A DNA stretch of 64,000 bases from Geminocystis herdmanii PCC 6308 (GTDB lineage Bacteria; Cyanobacteriota; Cyanobacteriia; Cyanobacteriales; Cyanobacteriaceae), in the NCBI RefSeq assembly GCF_000332235.1, contig NZ_CM001775.1:3252231-3316230 (forward strand), in the 5' to 3' direction. Made by a program: the position numbers and the translations under genes. Of the stretch, positions 43,367 to 53,495 are shown in pieces. Each line of letters starts with the position of its first letter. Within the stretch, counting starts at the first letter, position 1. Under the pieces are notes generated by a model that had not been told where the DNA came from, did not search any database, and saw nothing but the letters and a program-made list of their open reading frames with translations.

Positions 43367-46300
43367 ATGAATATTCAAGATACTATTAGTAATCTCCAAA
43401 ATTTAACAGAATTAGACATTCAAAATAATTGGTTTTATCTCGATCGAGCTTTAAATAAACCACCTTTAATGATAGATGATAATTGGCAACAAGCTACCGT
43501 TAATGAAAAAAAATATTTAGTGTGGGAAAAAGGAGATAAAATACGATGGTTTGCCCAAAAAATTGTTATCCCAGAAAGTTTAAATAAAGGTTATTCCTTA
43601 GCAGATTTTAGTTTAAGAATTGCCTTAACATGGTGGGCAAAATCTGCTCAAATTTTTGTCAATAATCAGTTAGTTTGTGAAGGAGATTTATTCGATTCCT
43701 CCAGTAGAATTTTAGTCACAGAAAGAGCATATATTAACCAACAATTTATCATTAGTTTACGCTTAGTTAGCCCTAGCCATGATATTGGTGGTTTAATGGC
43801 TTCTCGCTGTATTTATGAGAGTAATTATGAAGACATTGATCCCAGTTTCGTTGCTAATGAATTAACTATTTTAGATAAATATATTGATAACTTTTATCCC
43901 GAAAAAAAAGATTTTTTAGCCACCCAAATAAATAAAATTAATTGGGATTATATTAATAATAAAATTTTATTTAATCAAGAATTAGCTAACCTCAGAAATA
44001 ATCTTTTATCCCTATCTAATCATATCAAAGAAAGACAGTTTTATTTACTAGGTCATGCCCATTTAGATATGGCTTGGTTATGGACTCTTGAGGAAACTTA
44101 CGAAGTCGCCCAACGAACTTTTAACTCTGTTTTAAACCTGCAAAAAAAATATCCTTATTTAATGTTTGGACATACCACCGCTTATCTATATCAATGGATA
44201 GAAAGCCATAATTCCCTCTTATTTCGTCAAATAGAACAAGCGGTACAAAATAATCAATGGGAAATTTTAGGAGGAATGTGGGTTGAGCCTGATGTTAATT
44301 TAATCAGTGGAGAATCCTTAGTTAGACAACTATTATATGGGCAAAAATATTTCTTAAAAAAGTTTGGTAAATATAACACCGTCGCTTGGTTGCCTGATAC
44401 TTTTGGTTTTCCTTGGCAGTTACCACAAATTTTACAACAAGCTGAAATTAATTACTTTGTTACGGGTAAATTGCATTGGAATGATACCACCAAATTCCCC
44501 CATGGTTGTTTTTGGTGGCAGTCTCCCGATGGTAGTCGTATTTTCTCTTTCATGTCTCCCCCCAACGTTGCAGGAGTTATGGATACTAACCCTATTACCA
44601 TGACTAACTATAGTGTTGATTGGGAAAAGCAAACGGGATTACAAGATATTTTCTGGCTTCCGGGGGTAGGTGATCATGGAGGAGGACCCACCCGTGATAT
44701 GCTGGAGGTAGCAAAACGTTATGATAATTCGCCTTTTTTCCCTCAAATAAATTTTACTTCTGCACAACAATATTTAGATAAAATTAGCTCTATTTCTGAT
44801 GAAAAATTATCAACATTACCGCTATGGAATAATGAACTTTATTTAGAATTACATCGAGGCTGTTATACAACCCACGGTGATCAAAAATATCAAAATAGAT
44901 ATGCTGAAAGATTACTTTATCAGGCTGAATTATTCTCTACTATTGCTTTAATTTTAGCTCAAAAATTTAACCTAAATTTTTCTATCACTGCCGTTAATAA
45001 TCAACAATATAATGCTATTAAAGAAAATTGGCAAAAGGTATTATTAAATCAGTTTCATGATATTTTACCCGGTACTTCTATTACTCCTGTTTTTGAAGAC
45101 GCAAATCAACTTTGGCAAGAAGTTATTGCCGATACTCAACATATTTTAAAGTCTTCTTTAAGTTCGATCGAACCTTATATTAATATACCTAAAATTGACT
45201 GTAAAAATTATCAAATAGTGATTATTTTTAATAGTTTAAATTGGCATAGATCACAAATAGTTGAATTAGAAATAAATTCTGATAAAAACTATCAAATTTT
45301 AGATGATAATCAACAAATTTTAGAAACTCAAATTAGTCATGAAGGCAAACTATTATTTTTAGCGGAAAATATCCCTAGTATCGGTTATAAATCTTTTTAT
45401 CTTAGAGAAAATTTAGATATTGATAGTCGCTTACCATCCAAAAATAAATTTTCTCAAACATTGAATAATAATTCAACATTTATCTTAGAAAATAGTTATA
45501 TTATTGCTAACATTGACAATAAAACTGGTAATTTAATCATGGTTTATGACAAAGTTAATAACCAAGAAATCTTAAAAGGTTTTGGCAATGAATTACAATT
45601 ATTTGATGATAAAGGGCAATATTGGGATGCGTGGAATATTGATCCTAATTACGAAAATTATCCCTTAGAAAGTCCTAGTTTAATCTCGATTCAATGGTTA
45701 GAAAAAGGTAGTTTAAGACAAATTATTAGAGTCGAAAAAACCTTCAATCGATCGAGCTTTATTCAAGATTATATCTTAAACTATAATGAACCAATATTAA
45801 CGATAAATAATAAAGTTAATTGGCAAGAAGATTATACATTATTAAAAGTAAACTTTCCTCTCAATATTGAGAGTGATTTTGTTACCTATGACATTGCTTG
45901 TGGCAATATTCAACGTACAACTAAGCCTGAAACCGAAGCAGAAAAAGCACAATGGGAAGTACCCGCTCACTTTTGGGCAGATTTAAGTAATAATGATTAT
46001 GGGGTAAGTTTGCTCAATAATTGTAAATATGGCTATGATACAAAACCGAATCAATTACGTTTAAGTCTGCTGAGAAGTCCGAAATGGCCAGATGAAAAGT
46101 GCGATCGTGCAGCGCCACTTGGTGATCGAAATACACCATTATCCTATCATCAATTTAGTTATAGTTTATACCCCCATGAAGGAGATTGGAAAAAAGCCAA
46201 TACTGTCAAAAAAGCCTATGAATTAAATACCCCTTTAAATATTATTTTGAGAGATAATAATATAAATAATAATGAAAAATTGTCCTGTTTACCTAGTAGC

Positions 46301-46549
46301 GGAGAATTAATAAATTTAGGTGCAGTAGGTACAAATAATATTATTTTAATGGCATTAAAAACCACAGAAAATGATCCTAATAAATTCTTAATTAGAGGTT
46401 ATGAATGTCATGGAGAATCCGCAAATTTAGAGGTAAATGGTTTATTAAATTTAGACGTAAAAACTAGGGTTAATCTCCTCGAAAATTCGATCGATAATCA
46501 AACTACACAAATTCAACCCTATCAAATTTTTAACTATATTTTACATTAA
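43367..46549 (+). CDS. Alpha-mannosidase, glycoside hydrolase family 38
   Basis: 1,060 residues. The GH38 domain has the Zn-binding GHAHLDMAWLW and the nucleophile aspartate in WLPDTFGFPWQLPQIL, plus GDHGGGPTRDM and WQKVLLNQFHDILPGTSI. C-terminal beta-sandwich domains make up about the last 400 residues (for example WNIDPNYENYPLES and PHEGDWKKANTVKKAYELN). An N-terminal beta domain (residues 1-200) is like that of fungal Ams1-type enzymes. No signal peptide, so cytoplasmic. The substrate is probably internal mannose-containing glycans or glycosides; no related sugar genes are nearby. Confidence 0.93.
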   Translation: MNIQDTISNLQNLTELDIQNNWFYLDRALNKPPLMIDDNWQQATVNEKKYLVWEKGDKIRWFAQKIVIPESLNKGYSLADFSLRIALTWWAKSAQIFVNNQLVCEGDLFDSSSRILVTERAYINQQFIISLRLVSPSHDIGGLMASRCIYESNYEDIDPSFVANELTILDKYIDNFYPEKKDFLATQINKINWDYINNKILFNQELANLRNNLLSLSNHIKERQFYLLGHAHLDMAWLWTLEETYEVAQRTFNSVLNLQKKYPYLMFGHTTAYLYQWIESHNSLLFRQIEQAVQNNQWEILGGMWVEPDVNLISGESLVRQLLYGQKYFLKKFGKYNTVAWLPDTFGFPWQLPQILQQAEINYFVTGKLHWNDTTKFPHGCFWWQSPDGSRIFSFMSPPNVAGVMDTNPITMTNYSVDWEKQTGLQDIFWLPGVGDHGGGPTRDMLEVAKRYDNSPFFPQINFTSAQQYLDKISSISDEKLSTLPLWNNELYLELHRGCYTTHGDQKYQNRYAERLLYQAELFSTIALILAQKFNLNFSITAVNNQQYNAIKENWQKVLLNQFHDILPGTSITPVFEDANQLWQEVIADTQHILKSSLSSIEPYINIPKIDCKNYQIVIIFNSLNWHRSQIVELEINSDKNYQILDDNQQILETQISHEGKLLFLAENIPSIGYKSFYLRENLDIDSRLPSKNKFSQTLNNNSTFILENSYIIANIDNKTGNLIMVYDKVNNQEILKGFGNELQLFDDKGQYWDAWNIDPNYENYPLESPSLISIQWLEKGSLRQIIRVEKTFNRSSFIQDYILNYNEPILTINNKVNWQEDYTLLKVNFPLNIESDFVTYDIACGNIQRTTKPETEAEKAQWEVPAHFWADLSNNDYGVSLLNNCKYGYDTKPNQLRLSLLRSPKWPDEKCDRAAPLGDRNTPLSYHQFSYSLYPHEGDWKKANTVKKAYELNTPLNIILRDNNINNNEKLSCLPSSGELINLGAVGTNNIILMALKTTENDPNKFLIRGYECHGESANLEVNGLLNLDVKTRVNLLENSIDNQTTQIQPYQIFNYILH

Positions 46550-46844
46550 ATGAAACTTTTAAAACTTCTAGTAATCTTATCTCAATTATAAAATTTTCGT
46601 CCTCCGTTATCGAGCATAATTTTTTCAAAGTAGGGGCAAAATTGCATTTTTTGAGTCGCTTTAGCCGACTTTTGCTATAAGCCTTGTCAATTTATTGCAA
46701 GGCGGTTTATTGATGAAAGCCTTTGCTTAAAAAAGGGGAATAGAAGATTAAGATATTTTTTCTTAGGAATTACCTTAGCCTATAACTTTATAATTCTGCA
46801 AGATCGATCGTTTATAATTAAATATAATCTTTAGGTAAAATATC

Positions 46845-47195
46845 ATGAAACTACCCATAATTCCTTTATCTCTTTTTACAGTATTTATTATAGGTGCAGG
46901 AGTGACTAATCCTGATCAAAAAAAGTTTGAACAATTTATCATGGAAAAAGGAAGTACCACTATTAAACAAGAAATTTGTCAAACAGAATCTGAAAATATC
47001 TTAGAAAAATTTGTCAGTAATGCTTGTACTTTATTAACTAATAGCAGTATGGAATTAGTTTCTCGATTTGTGACTGAAAACACCACTAGACAAAATTTTT
47101 TATTATTTAGTATTTATGAAGTCAATCCAGAAATTACTGAATTTAAAGCACTCGGTATGTTTAATAATTTTATAGTTTTAAAAGAAGGAAAATAA
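46845..47195 (+). CDS. DUF4359 family protein
   Basis: 116 residues; an N-terminal signal or anchor segment (about 3-22) is followed by GVTNPDQKKFEQFIMEKGSTTIKQEICQ. The two cysteines C42 and C57 (ICQTESENILEKFVSNACTLL) may form a disulfide. Matches the cyanobacterial DUF4359 family, which has no known function. Confidence 0.7.
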   Translation: MKLPIIPLSLFTVFIIGAGVTNPDQKKFEQFIMEKGSTTIKQEICQTESENILEKFVSNACTLLTNSSMELVSRFVTENTTRQNFLLFSIYEVNPEITEFKALGMFNNFIVLKEGK

Positions 47196-47371
47196 GATCA
47201 TTAATCTGCAATTATATATTTCTATATAGTGCTTATAACTCATTGGCAATCAACAAGGTAATTATTGATTCTATATTCTAACTTTATTATGGGATAAATT
47301 GTTATTTTTTATTAGGGGAACTTTTCAAAATTTTATCTAGTCTAATTAATTAACAATAATAAAAAAAAGTT

Positions 47372-48622
47372 ATGAAAACACTATATAAATCTCAAACTAC
47401 CACTGCTTTATTTCTTAGTCTTACCTTCGGATTAGGAACTACTATACCAATGATACCATCATTCATAAATCCTCCTATGGTGATGGCACAAAATCGACAA
47501 TTTAATGATGTTTCCCCTAATTATTGGGCGGCTAATTTTATTAATCCTTTAGTACAAAAAGGCGTTATAGCAGGATTTCCAGACGGTACATTTAAACCTG
47601 ATGCCCCAGTAACGAGGGCGCAATTTGCGGCGATGGTACAAAAAGCCTTACCTAGAAATAGTACCAGACCGATGATTAATTTTAATGATGTTTCTTCCAC
47701 TTATTGGGCGAATACTGCGATTAATAATGCGGTGATGATGGGTTTTCTTTCGGGCTACCCCGGGCAAGTTTTTCGCCCTGAACAAAATATCCCCAGGGAG
47801 CAAGTGTTGGTATCATTAGCTAATGGACTTAATTTTGCCCCGAATAATGAGATAAATAGCATTCTTAATAATTTTAACGATGCTAATCGTATCTCGAATT
47901 TTGCCCGTTCTCCTGTAGCGGCGGCTACGGAAAACAATCTCGTGGTTAACTACCCTAGTTTACAACAGTTAAACCCCGATCGAAATGCTACCAGAGCAGA
48001 AGTTGCGGCTTTTATCTATCAGGCGTTGGTATCTCAAGGGCAATTACAAGCGGTTAATTCTAACTATATTGTCGCTTTGACTCCCATAGTGAATGATTCT
48101 TTTTACGGCTTAAATCAAGGTACAAGAATCCCTGTCAGACATGAACAAGAGAAGATTTTTCTTACTAATTCCGAAACTGTACCCTTAACTTTTACGGTTA
48201 CTCAAAATATCCTCAATAATCAAACGGTAATTATTCCCCGTGATAGTCGAGTAATAGGAGAACTACGACCTAGTGGAAATAATGGTACACGATTTTTTGC
48301 TAATTCGATCGAGTTGCCTAATGGTAATATTATCAGGGTTGATGCTTCTTCTCAAACTATCACCGACACAGAAAGGGTAAGTAAAGGCATGGATGTAACT
48401 AAATTATTGCGTAATGCGGCTTTTGGCACGGGGGCGGCTGCCATTATTGCAGGAGTTACGGGCGATCGACGTATTACTACAGGGGAGTTATTGATTGGTA
48501 CAGGAGTAGGACTTTTAGCTACTTTAATTCCTCAATTCACTGGTTTAAACCGTGCGGATTTATTAGTAGTAACCCCTGAAAATCTCAACTTAAAACTCGA
48601 TCGAGATTTAACCATTGAATAA
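47372..48622 (+). CDS. SLH-domain surface protein
   Basis: 416 residues: a signal peptide (about 1-38, ending VMAQN), three SLH repeats (about 42-85, 102-145 and 165-215, each with the pattern NDVSxxYWA...G...RAQFAA), then a domain of about 165 residues. This last part has IPRDSRVIGELRP followed by FFANSIELPNGNIIRVDASS, a layout like the TrbI/VirB10 beta domain, and a glycine-rich hydrophobic segment (about 348-390). SLH repeats attach outer-membrane proteins to the cell wall. This is not a full-length SLH porin (~550 residues). Confidence 0.85.
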   Translation: MKTLYKSQTTTALFLSLTFGLGTTIPMIPSFINPPMVMAQNRQFNDVSPNYWAANFINPLVQKGVIAGFPDGTFKPDAPVTRAQFAAMVQKALPRNSTRPMINFNDVSSTYWANTAINNAVMMGFLSGYPGQVFRPEQNIPREQVLVSLANGLNFAPNNEINSILNNFNDANRISNFARSPVAAATENNLVVNYPSLQQLNPDRNATRAEVAAFIYQALVSQGQLQAVNSNYIVALTPIVNDSFYGLNQGTRIPVRHEQEKIFLTNSETVPLTFTVTQNILNNQTVIIPRDSRVIGELRPSGNNGTRFFANSIELPNGNIIRVDASSQTITDTERVSKGMDVTKLLRNAAFGTGAAAIIAGVTGDRRITTGELLIGTGVGLLATLIPQFTGLNRADLLVVTPENLNLKLDRDLTIE

Positions 48623-48661
48623 CTGATACGCTAAGTTAAACGAGGTTAACTTAATCCTTCT

Positions 48662-48770
48662 GTTGACTTTTTATTCAACACCTTGAAAAAGGTTGATTTT
48701 TTATTCAACAACCTTACAAGCCTTGTTTTATCGTTCTGTTTTGGGGAAAATGTTGACTTTTTATTCAACA
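48662..48770. repeat. Three 19-bp hairpin repeats at 30-bp multiples
   Basis: GTTGACTTTTTATTCAACA occurs at 48662-48680, 48692-48710 (one change) and 48752-48770. The starts are 30 and 60 bp apart. Each has arms GTTGA and TCAAC. They lie between the convergent SLH and lipoprotein genes. Confidence 0.85.
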
Positions 48771-48824
48771 GAGAGAAGAGGAAAACGGATATTTAACGAT
48801 TTCTCCTCCCTCCCTAAACCATCA

Positions 48825-50027
48825 TCATTTTTCTTCTATGACACTGAAGTTTTCTGGGATAACTTCTTCCGCTTTTACCTCCTCTGGATTATTTTCTATT
48901 GCTGTTACTTCCTCTGGAGTTGTATTTTCAATAATACTTGTCTCCTCTGGAATGGTAGTTGTTTCTTTAACTTCTACCTCTTGGGGAGTGATTTCTTCCA
49001 TAGGAATTTCTTCGATAGTTGTATCCTCTACGATAATTTCTTCTGTTTCTTCGGGGATAACTTCTTCTTCTTGGGTGACGGGATAATCTTTGAAGGTGAT
49101 AGCTTTAGCTTTGGTTAAACTAATTTTATTGGTAACTAATTTAGCTAGAGTATCTTTAACTTTGGGTTGAAAATCAATAACTCTGACAGTACTATTAAAA
49201 GCGTTTTTGATTACATTACCATTGTCATCGATAAATTCTAATTTTACCCAGTTTTGCCCTTTATTAAAACCAGTTAAATAAATAGGTTGCCATGTATCTA
49301 ATAAAAAAGATTCTCCATTGATGGTGACTCGAATGCGCCAATCGGCAATGTCATCATCGGGATTTTCGTTAGCCACTACATGGAGGGGAGCATTAGTTAG
49401 GTAAAAGTCTAACATAATCGGTTCAGCAGAATATACTCCTTGGGGGCGACTGTAGGTAAGTAAGGGTAAATCTGGGGAGGGGTTGTTGTCTTCTGTGGGG
49501 GTAAATACATGAAAAGTGGTTTGGGCGTAAGCACCTTCGTTTTTAAAACTTTCATGCCAAGGTCGAGAAGCAAAAACTCTGATAGTATGAGTACCGGGTG
49601 ATAAATCTTTGAGTTGAATGGAATCTTCTGTGGTATAAATAGCTTGGTAGGGTTGATCATCTACAAAAAAGTGTAAATGAGGACCCATTTTTAATTCTTC
49701 ATTTTTAAATATATCTAATCCCTTGACTTGTAAACTAACGGAGACGTTGTTAGTATTTAATGTTTCGTTGTTTTGAGGGCTTAAAATTTTGACTTGGGGT
49801 TGATTTTGGGCAAAATTTTCATTTAATTGTGAAATCAAGCTAGGGGGGGCAACTTCGGCTATGTTTTCCACGTTGGGAATGGGAGGTTTTGCTTCACTAT
49901 TAAAAGCCTGTGTACTCTCAATCGAATCATTACAACCCACTAAAATAACACTAAATATAATTATAGTGAGCCAAGATAATACTTTATTTTTGATCATCAT
50001 ACTTTTATTTTTCAATAATTTAATCAT
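48825..50027 (-). CDS. Hypothetical lipoprotein with an acidic repetitive tail
   Basis: 400 residues. A lipoprotein signal ends at ILVGC (Cys about 32), so secreted and lipid-anchored. Residues about 75-175 look like a beta-sandwich (PQVKILSPQNNETL...GPHLHFFVDDQPYQ...LSPGTHTIRVFASRPWHESFKN), as in proteins that carry a Big/CHRD-like fold. A second such region follows (about 180-290). The C-terminal ~85 residues (about 315-400) repeat acidic EE-V/I-P-E-E and TTP units. I do not recognise the function. A later ATG (49997) is also possible as start. Confidence 0.75.
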   Translation of the reverse strand: MIKLLKNKSMMIKNKVLSWLTIIIFSVILVGCNDSIESTQAFNSEAKPPIPNVENIAEVAPPSLISQLNENFAQNQPQVKILSPQNNETLNTNNVSVSLQVKGLDIFKNEELKMGPHLHFFVDDQPYQAIYTTEDSIQLKDLSPGTHTIRVFASRPWHESFKNEGAYAQTTFHVFTPTEDNNPSPDLPLLTYSRPQGVYSAEPIMLDFYLTNAPLHVVANENPDDDIADWRIRVTINGESFLLDTWQPIYLTGFNKGQNWVKLEFIDDNGNVIKNAFNSTVRVIDFQPKVKDTLAKLVTNKISLTKAKAITFKDYPVTQEEEVIPEETEEIIVEDTTIEEIPMEEITPQEVEVKETTTIPEETSIIENTTPEEVTAIENNPEEVKAEEVIPENFSVIEEK

Positions 50028-50461
50028 AACTAGCTTTTATTATCTCATTCGACCTTCCTCATTTCTAGGATGATTGAACAGGAATTGCCAACAATATTTC
50101 TGTAGGTTTTTATCTTATCATCTAGCTTCAAACGATCAAGCAGTGCGACTGAAGAGCGATCGCACTTTGATTATTGACCAAAAAAATTCGATTTTCCTTG
50201 ACTTTTTTCTTTTTTTTGGTAATAATAGAAAATATAAAGATCATAATGGGAATCTTACCGTCTATCTACAAAAATGTCAATATTCCCATTATCATATATT
50301 TTATCAAAAAGTCAATAAGTTGTCAAGGGATTTTCTCGATTTTTTTAATTTTTTTTCAAAGTGATTATTCCATAACAAAGAAGAATAAAGGAGATCGATC
50401 GTTTACGATACAATTCAGAGAATATAGAAAAACATACATTAAATTATAGAATCTTTGAATA
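50028..50461. other. Intergenic region between divergent lipoprotein and malic enzyme genes
   Basis: About 430 bp. It holds a hairpin AGTGCGA...TCGCACT (50142-50166) with a GCGATCGC site in the second arm, and AT-rich sequence with TTTTTTCTTTTTTTTG runs. Short open frames here show no coding character. No clear promoter could be chosen. Confidence 0.45.
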
Positions 50462-51853
50462 ATGGTAGATTTAACCCCTAACTCTAGTTTTAGTTTAACC
50501 GTTCGTTTAGAATTAATCAATCGTGCGGGTACATTGGCAAAAGTAACCAAAGCCATTGCCGATGTTGGCGGTAGTCTAGGTCAAGTATCCCTCATTGAAC
50601 GTAATTTGAAAACCATTAAAAGAGAGTTACAAATTGACGCATCTAGTACCGAACACGCTGAAAAAATTGTCAATGCTATTAAATCCGTAGCTGAGGTGCA
50701 AATTCTCCATGTAAGCGATCGAACTTTCGATATTCATAGGGGAGGCAAAATTCGCATCCAAAATCGTATTAACATCACTTCTTCCTCCGATTTAGCTATG
50801 GCTTATACTCCGGGGGTAGGGCGCATTTGTAAGGCTATCCACGAAGAACCCGAAAAAGTATTTTCCTTGACAATCAAAAGTAATAGTGTGGCGATCGTTA
50901 CCGATGGTAGTGCCGTCTTAGGCTTAGGAAACTTGGGTGCGGAAGCCTCTTTACCAGTGATGGAGGGCAAATCGATGTTATTCAAAGAATTTGCTGACAT
51001 TGACGCATTTCCCATTTGTTTAGCAACTCAGGATGTGGAAGAAATCATTAAAACTGTGAAAAATATTTCCCCTGTATTTGGCGGGGTTAACCTTGAGGAT
51101 ATTGCCGCCCCCCGTTGTTTTGAAATCGAGAAAAGATTACAAGAGGAGTTAGATATTCCTATTTTTCATGATGATCAACATGGTACTGCGATCGTAACCG
51201 TAGCGGCTTTAATCAATGCTTTGAAATTGGTTAAAAAAGAAATGGAAACCATCCGAGTAGTGATTAATGGTGCTGGGGCGGCAGGAATTGCCATCGCTAA
51301 TTTACTCAATAAAGCCCATTGTACTAATATTACTCTTTGTGATTCTAAAGGTATCATAAGTCTCGATCGAGCCAATTTAACTCCAGAAAAACAATTTTTT
51401 GCCGTAGAAAAAAGCGGATTATTAGCGGATGCCTTAGTGGATGCCGATGTTTTTATTGGAGTGAGTGCCCCGAAAGTAGTTACCCCTGAAATGGTTAAAA
51501 CTATGGCAAAAGAGCCAATTATCTTCGCTATGGCTAACCCCATCCCCGAAATTCAACCCGAATTAATCCAAGACATTGCCGCCGTAATTGCCACAGGAAG
51601 AAGCGATTATCCCAACCAAATTAATAATGTTTTAGCCTTCCCCGGCTTATTCCGAGGTGCATTAGATTGTCGTGCTACTTCCTTAACGACAGAAATGTAT
51701 CTTCAAGCGGCTAGGGCGATCGCATCTTTGGTATCTCCTAATGTATTGGATAAAGAACATATTGTCCCCTCCGTCTTCGATAATCGAGTAGCTACCACCG
51801 TTTCGGCTGCCGTACAACAAGCCGCCAGAGAAGCAGGAGTGGCTCGACTTTAA
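50462..51853 (+). CDS. NAD(P)-dependent malic enzyme with ACT domain
   Basis: Decarboxylates malate to pyruvate. 463 residues: an N-terminal ACT domain (about 10-80, VRLELINRAGTLAKVTKAIADVGGSL), then the malic enzyme core with AYTPGVGR, TDGSAVLGLGNLGAEASLPVMEGK, the metal site FHDDQHGTA and the Rossmann GAGAAG. The ACT domain suggests allosteric control by a small ligand such as an amino acid, but the ligand is unknown. Similar malic enzymes occur in other cyanobacteria. Confidence 0.94.
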   Translation: MVDLTPNSSFSLTVRLELINRAGTLAKVTKAIADVGGSLGQVSLIERNLKTIKRELQIDASSTEHAEKIVNAIKSVAEVQILHVSDRTFDIHRGGKIRIQNRINITSSSDLAMAYTPGVGRICKAIHEEPEKVFSLTIKSNSVAIVTDGSAVLGLGNLGAEASLPVMEGKSMLFKEFADIDAFPICLATQDVEEIIKTVKNISPVFGGVNLEDIAAPRCFEIEKRLQEELDIPIFHDDQHGTAIVTVAALINALKLVKKEMETIRVVINGAGAAGIAIANLLNKAHCTNITLCDSKGIISLDRANLTPEKQFFAVEKSGLLADALVDADVFIGVSAPKVVTPEMVKTMAKEPIIFAMANPIPEIQPELIQDIAAVIATGRSDYPNQINNVLAFPGLFRGALDCRATSLTTEMYLQAARAIASLVSPNVLDKEHIVPSVFDNRVATTVSAAVQQAAREAGVARL

Positions 51854-51866
51854 ACTCATAAGGAAG

Positions 51867-51901
51867 AGTAAGGAGTAATGAGTAAGGAGTAATGAGTAAT
51901 A
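51867..51901. repeat. Heptamer array, five units (AGTAAGG/AGTAATG)
   Basis: AGTAAGG, AGTAATG, AGTAAGG, AGTAATG, AGTAATA in register between the malic enzyme gene and trmFO. Confidence 0.75.
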
Positions 51902-51965
51902 ACTAATATTTAATTTCAAGTCTAGTTTATGATATAGATAATTATTCTAATGCGATCGAAGGTTT

Positions 51966-53297
51966 ATGAATCAAAATTCCGTAACAGTTATTGGAGGTGG
52001 TTTAGCAGGTACAGAAGCCACATGGCAAATCGCCCAAGCAGGTATTCCCGTTACCCTCTATGAAATGCGCCCCGTTGTCAAAAGCCCGGCACACCATAGC
52101 GAGGAATTAGCCGAATTAGTGTGCAGTAACTCCTTTGGTGCGGATGCCGTCGATCGATCAGCAGGATTATTACACGAAGAATTACGAACCCTTGGTTCGA
52201 TCGTAATACGCACTGCGGATGCCCACAAAGTTCCCGCGGGAGGGGCTTTAGCGGTCGATCGAGGCGTTTTTAGTCAAGAACTCACGAACACCCTTGCTCA
52301 TCACCCTTTAATCACCCTTAAACGAGAAGAAATTAAGGCGATACCATCGGACGGAATTGTAGTATTAGCTACAGGTCCTCTCACCAGTCCTCCCCTCGCC
52401 CAAGAATTACAGAATTTGACGGGCATGGATTACCTTAACTTTTTTGACGCAGCGAGTCCGATTATTGTGGGAGAGTCCATCAATAAAGACATTGCTTTTC
52501 TCGCCTCCCGTTACGACAAAGGAGAAGCCGCTTATCTGAATTGCCCCATGAATAAAGAGCAGTATCTACATTTTTGGCAGGAATTACGCCAAGCCCAACA
52601 AGCGGAATTGAAAGATTTTGAGCGAGAAAACGCCAAATTTTTTGAAGCCTGTTTGCCTATTGAAGAATTAGCGCAACGGGGAGAAGAAACTATGAGATAT
52701 GGTCCTTTGAAACCCATTGGTTTATTTGACTCTCGTTTAGGAGACTTTCGGGAAAACAAAGATAAACGCCCCTATGCCGTAGTGCAATTACGTCAGGAAG
52801 ACAAGGCTGGACAGTTATGGAATATGGTAGGATTTCAAACAAATTTACGATGGGGAGAGCAACAACGGGTATTTAGGATGATACCGGGGTTAGAAAATGC
52901 GGAGTTTGTGCGTATGGGGGTAATGCACCAAAACACTTTTTTAAATGCACCCCAACTGCTCAAAAATACTTTACAGTTCAAATACAGAGACACTCTTTTA
53001 GCCGCAGGACAAATTATTGGTACAGAAGGTTACACGGCGGCGGCGGCAGGAGGTTGGTTAGCAGGTACAAATGCTGTCAGAGTTGCTCAAAACAAAACCC
53101 CTTTAACCCTTCCTAATGTCACCATGATGGGGGCGTTATTTGAGTTTATCAGTACTGCTGACGCTAAACATTTTCAACCCATGCCTCCTAATTTCGGTAT
53201 TATTCCTCCTTTCCCCGAAAAAATACGCAATAAACGGGAACGTTATCAAGCCTACGCTAGTCGCTCGATCGAAGTGCTTACACTGGTGAAAAGATAA
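51966..53297 (+). CDS. trmFO: Folate-dependent tRNA (uracil-5-)-methyltransferase TrmFO
   Basis: Makes ribothymidine at position 54 of tRNA using methylene-tetrahydrofolate and FAD. 443 residues with FAD motif GGGLAGTEA at about 10-18, [13 protein letters not shown] with a conserved Cys, and the C-terminal NFGIIPPF. Complete, normal length. Confidence 0.96.
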   Translation: MNQNSVTVIGGGLAGTEATWQIAQAGIPVTLYEMRPVVKSPAHHSEELAELVCSNSFGADAVDRSAGLLHEELRTLGSIVIRTADAHKVPAGGALAVDRGVFSQELTNTLAHHPLITLKREEIKAIPSDGIVVLATGPLTSPPLAQELQNLTGMDYLNFFDAASPIIVGESINKDIAFLASRYDKGEAAYLNCPMNKEQYLHFWQELRQAQQAELKDFERENAKFFEACLPIEELAQRGEETMRYGPLKPIGLFDSRLGDFRENKDKRPYAVVQLRQEDKAGQLWNMVGFQTNLRWGEQQRVFRMIPGLENAEFVRMGVMHQNTFLNAPQLLKNTLQFKYRDTLLAAGQIIGTEGYTAAAAGGWLAGTNAVRVAQNKTPLTLPNVTMMGALFEFISTADAKHFQPMPPNFGIIPPFPEKIRNKRERYQAYASRSIEVLTLVKR

Positions 53298-53337
53298 GAT
53301 AGGAGAATAGGAAGACAGCAAAAAAATTGATTAGTTT

Positions 53338-53372
53338 TCAATTCTCAATTCTCAATTCTCAATTCTCCATTA
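53338..53372. repeat. Heptamer array, five units (TCAATTC)
   Basis: TCAATTC four times, then TCCATTA, in register between trmFO and hemA. Confidence 0.8.
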
Positions 53373-53495
53373 TTTATGAAGTTTCATTGCAAAAGATTAA
53401 GAAAAAATTGCCAAACACCGCAATATCAGTGATGATTAAAATTGTTTAAAAGCATTTTTATAGTAACTAAATTTATTTCGACATCAGATCATAAT

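Noticed and set aside
48693-49118. Plus-strand open frame rich in Phe and Ser
   Set aside because: Antisense shadow of the acidic repetitive tail of the lipoprotein gene plus the hairpin repeats.
50074-50449. Two overlapping plus-strand frames before the malic enzyme gene
   Set aside because: AT-rich low-complexity sequence with Phe/Ile/Lys bias, no ribosome site and no conserved motif.
53442-53495. Longer hemA start
   Set aside because: Family N-terminus [17 protein letters not shown] begins at 53496; the upstream part is not conserved.
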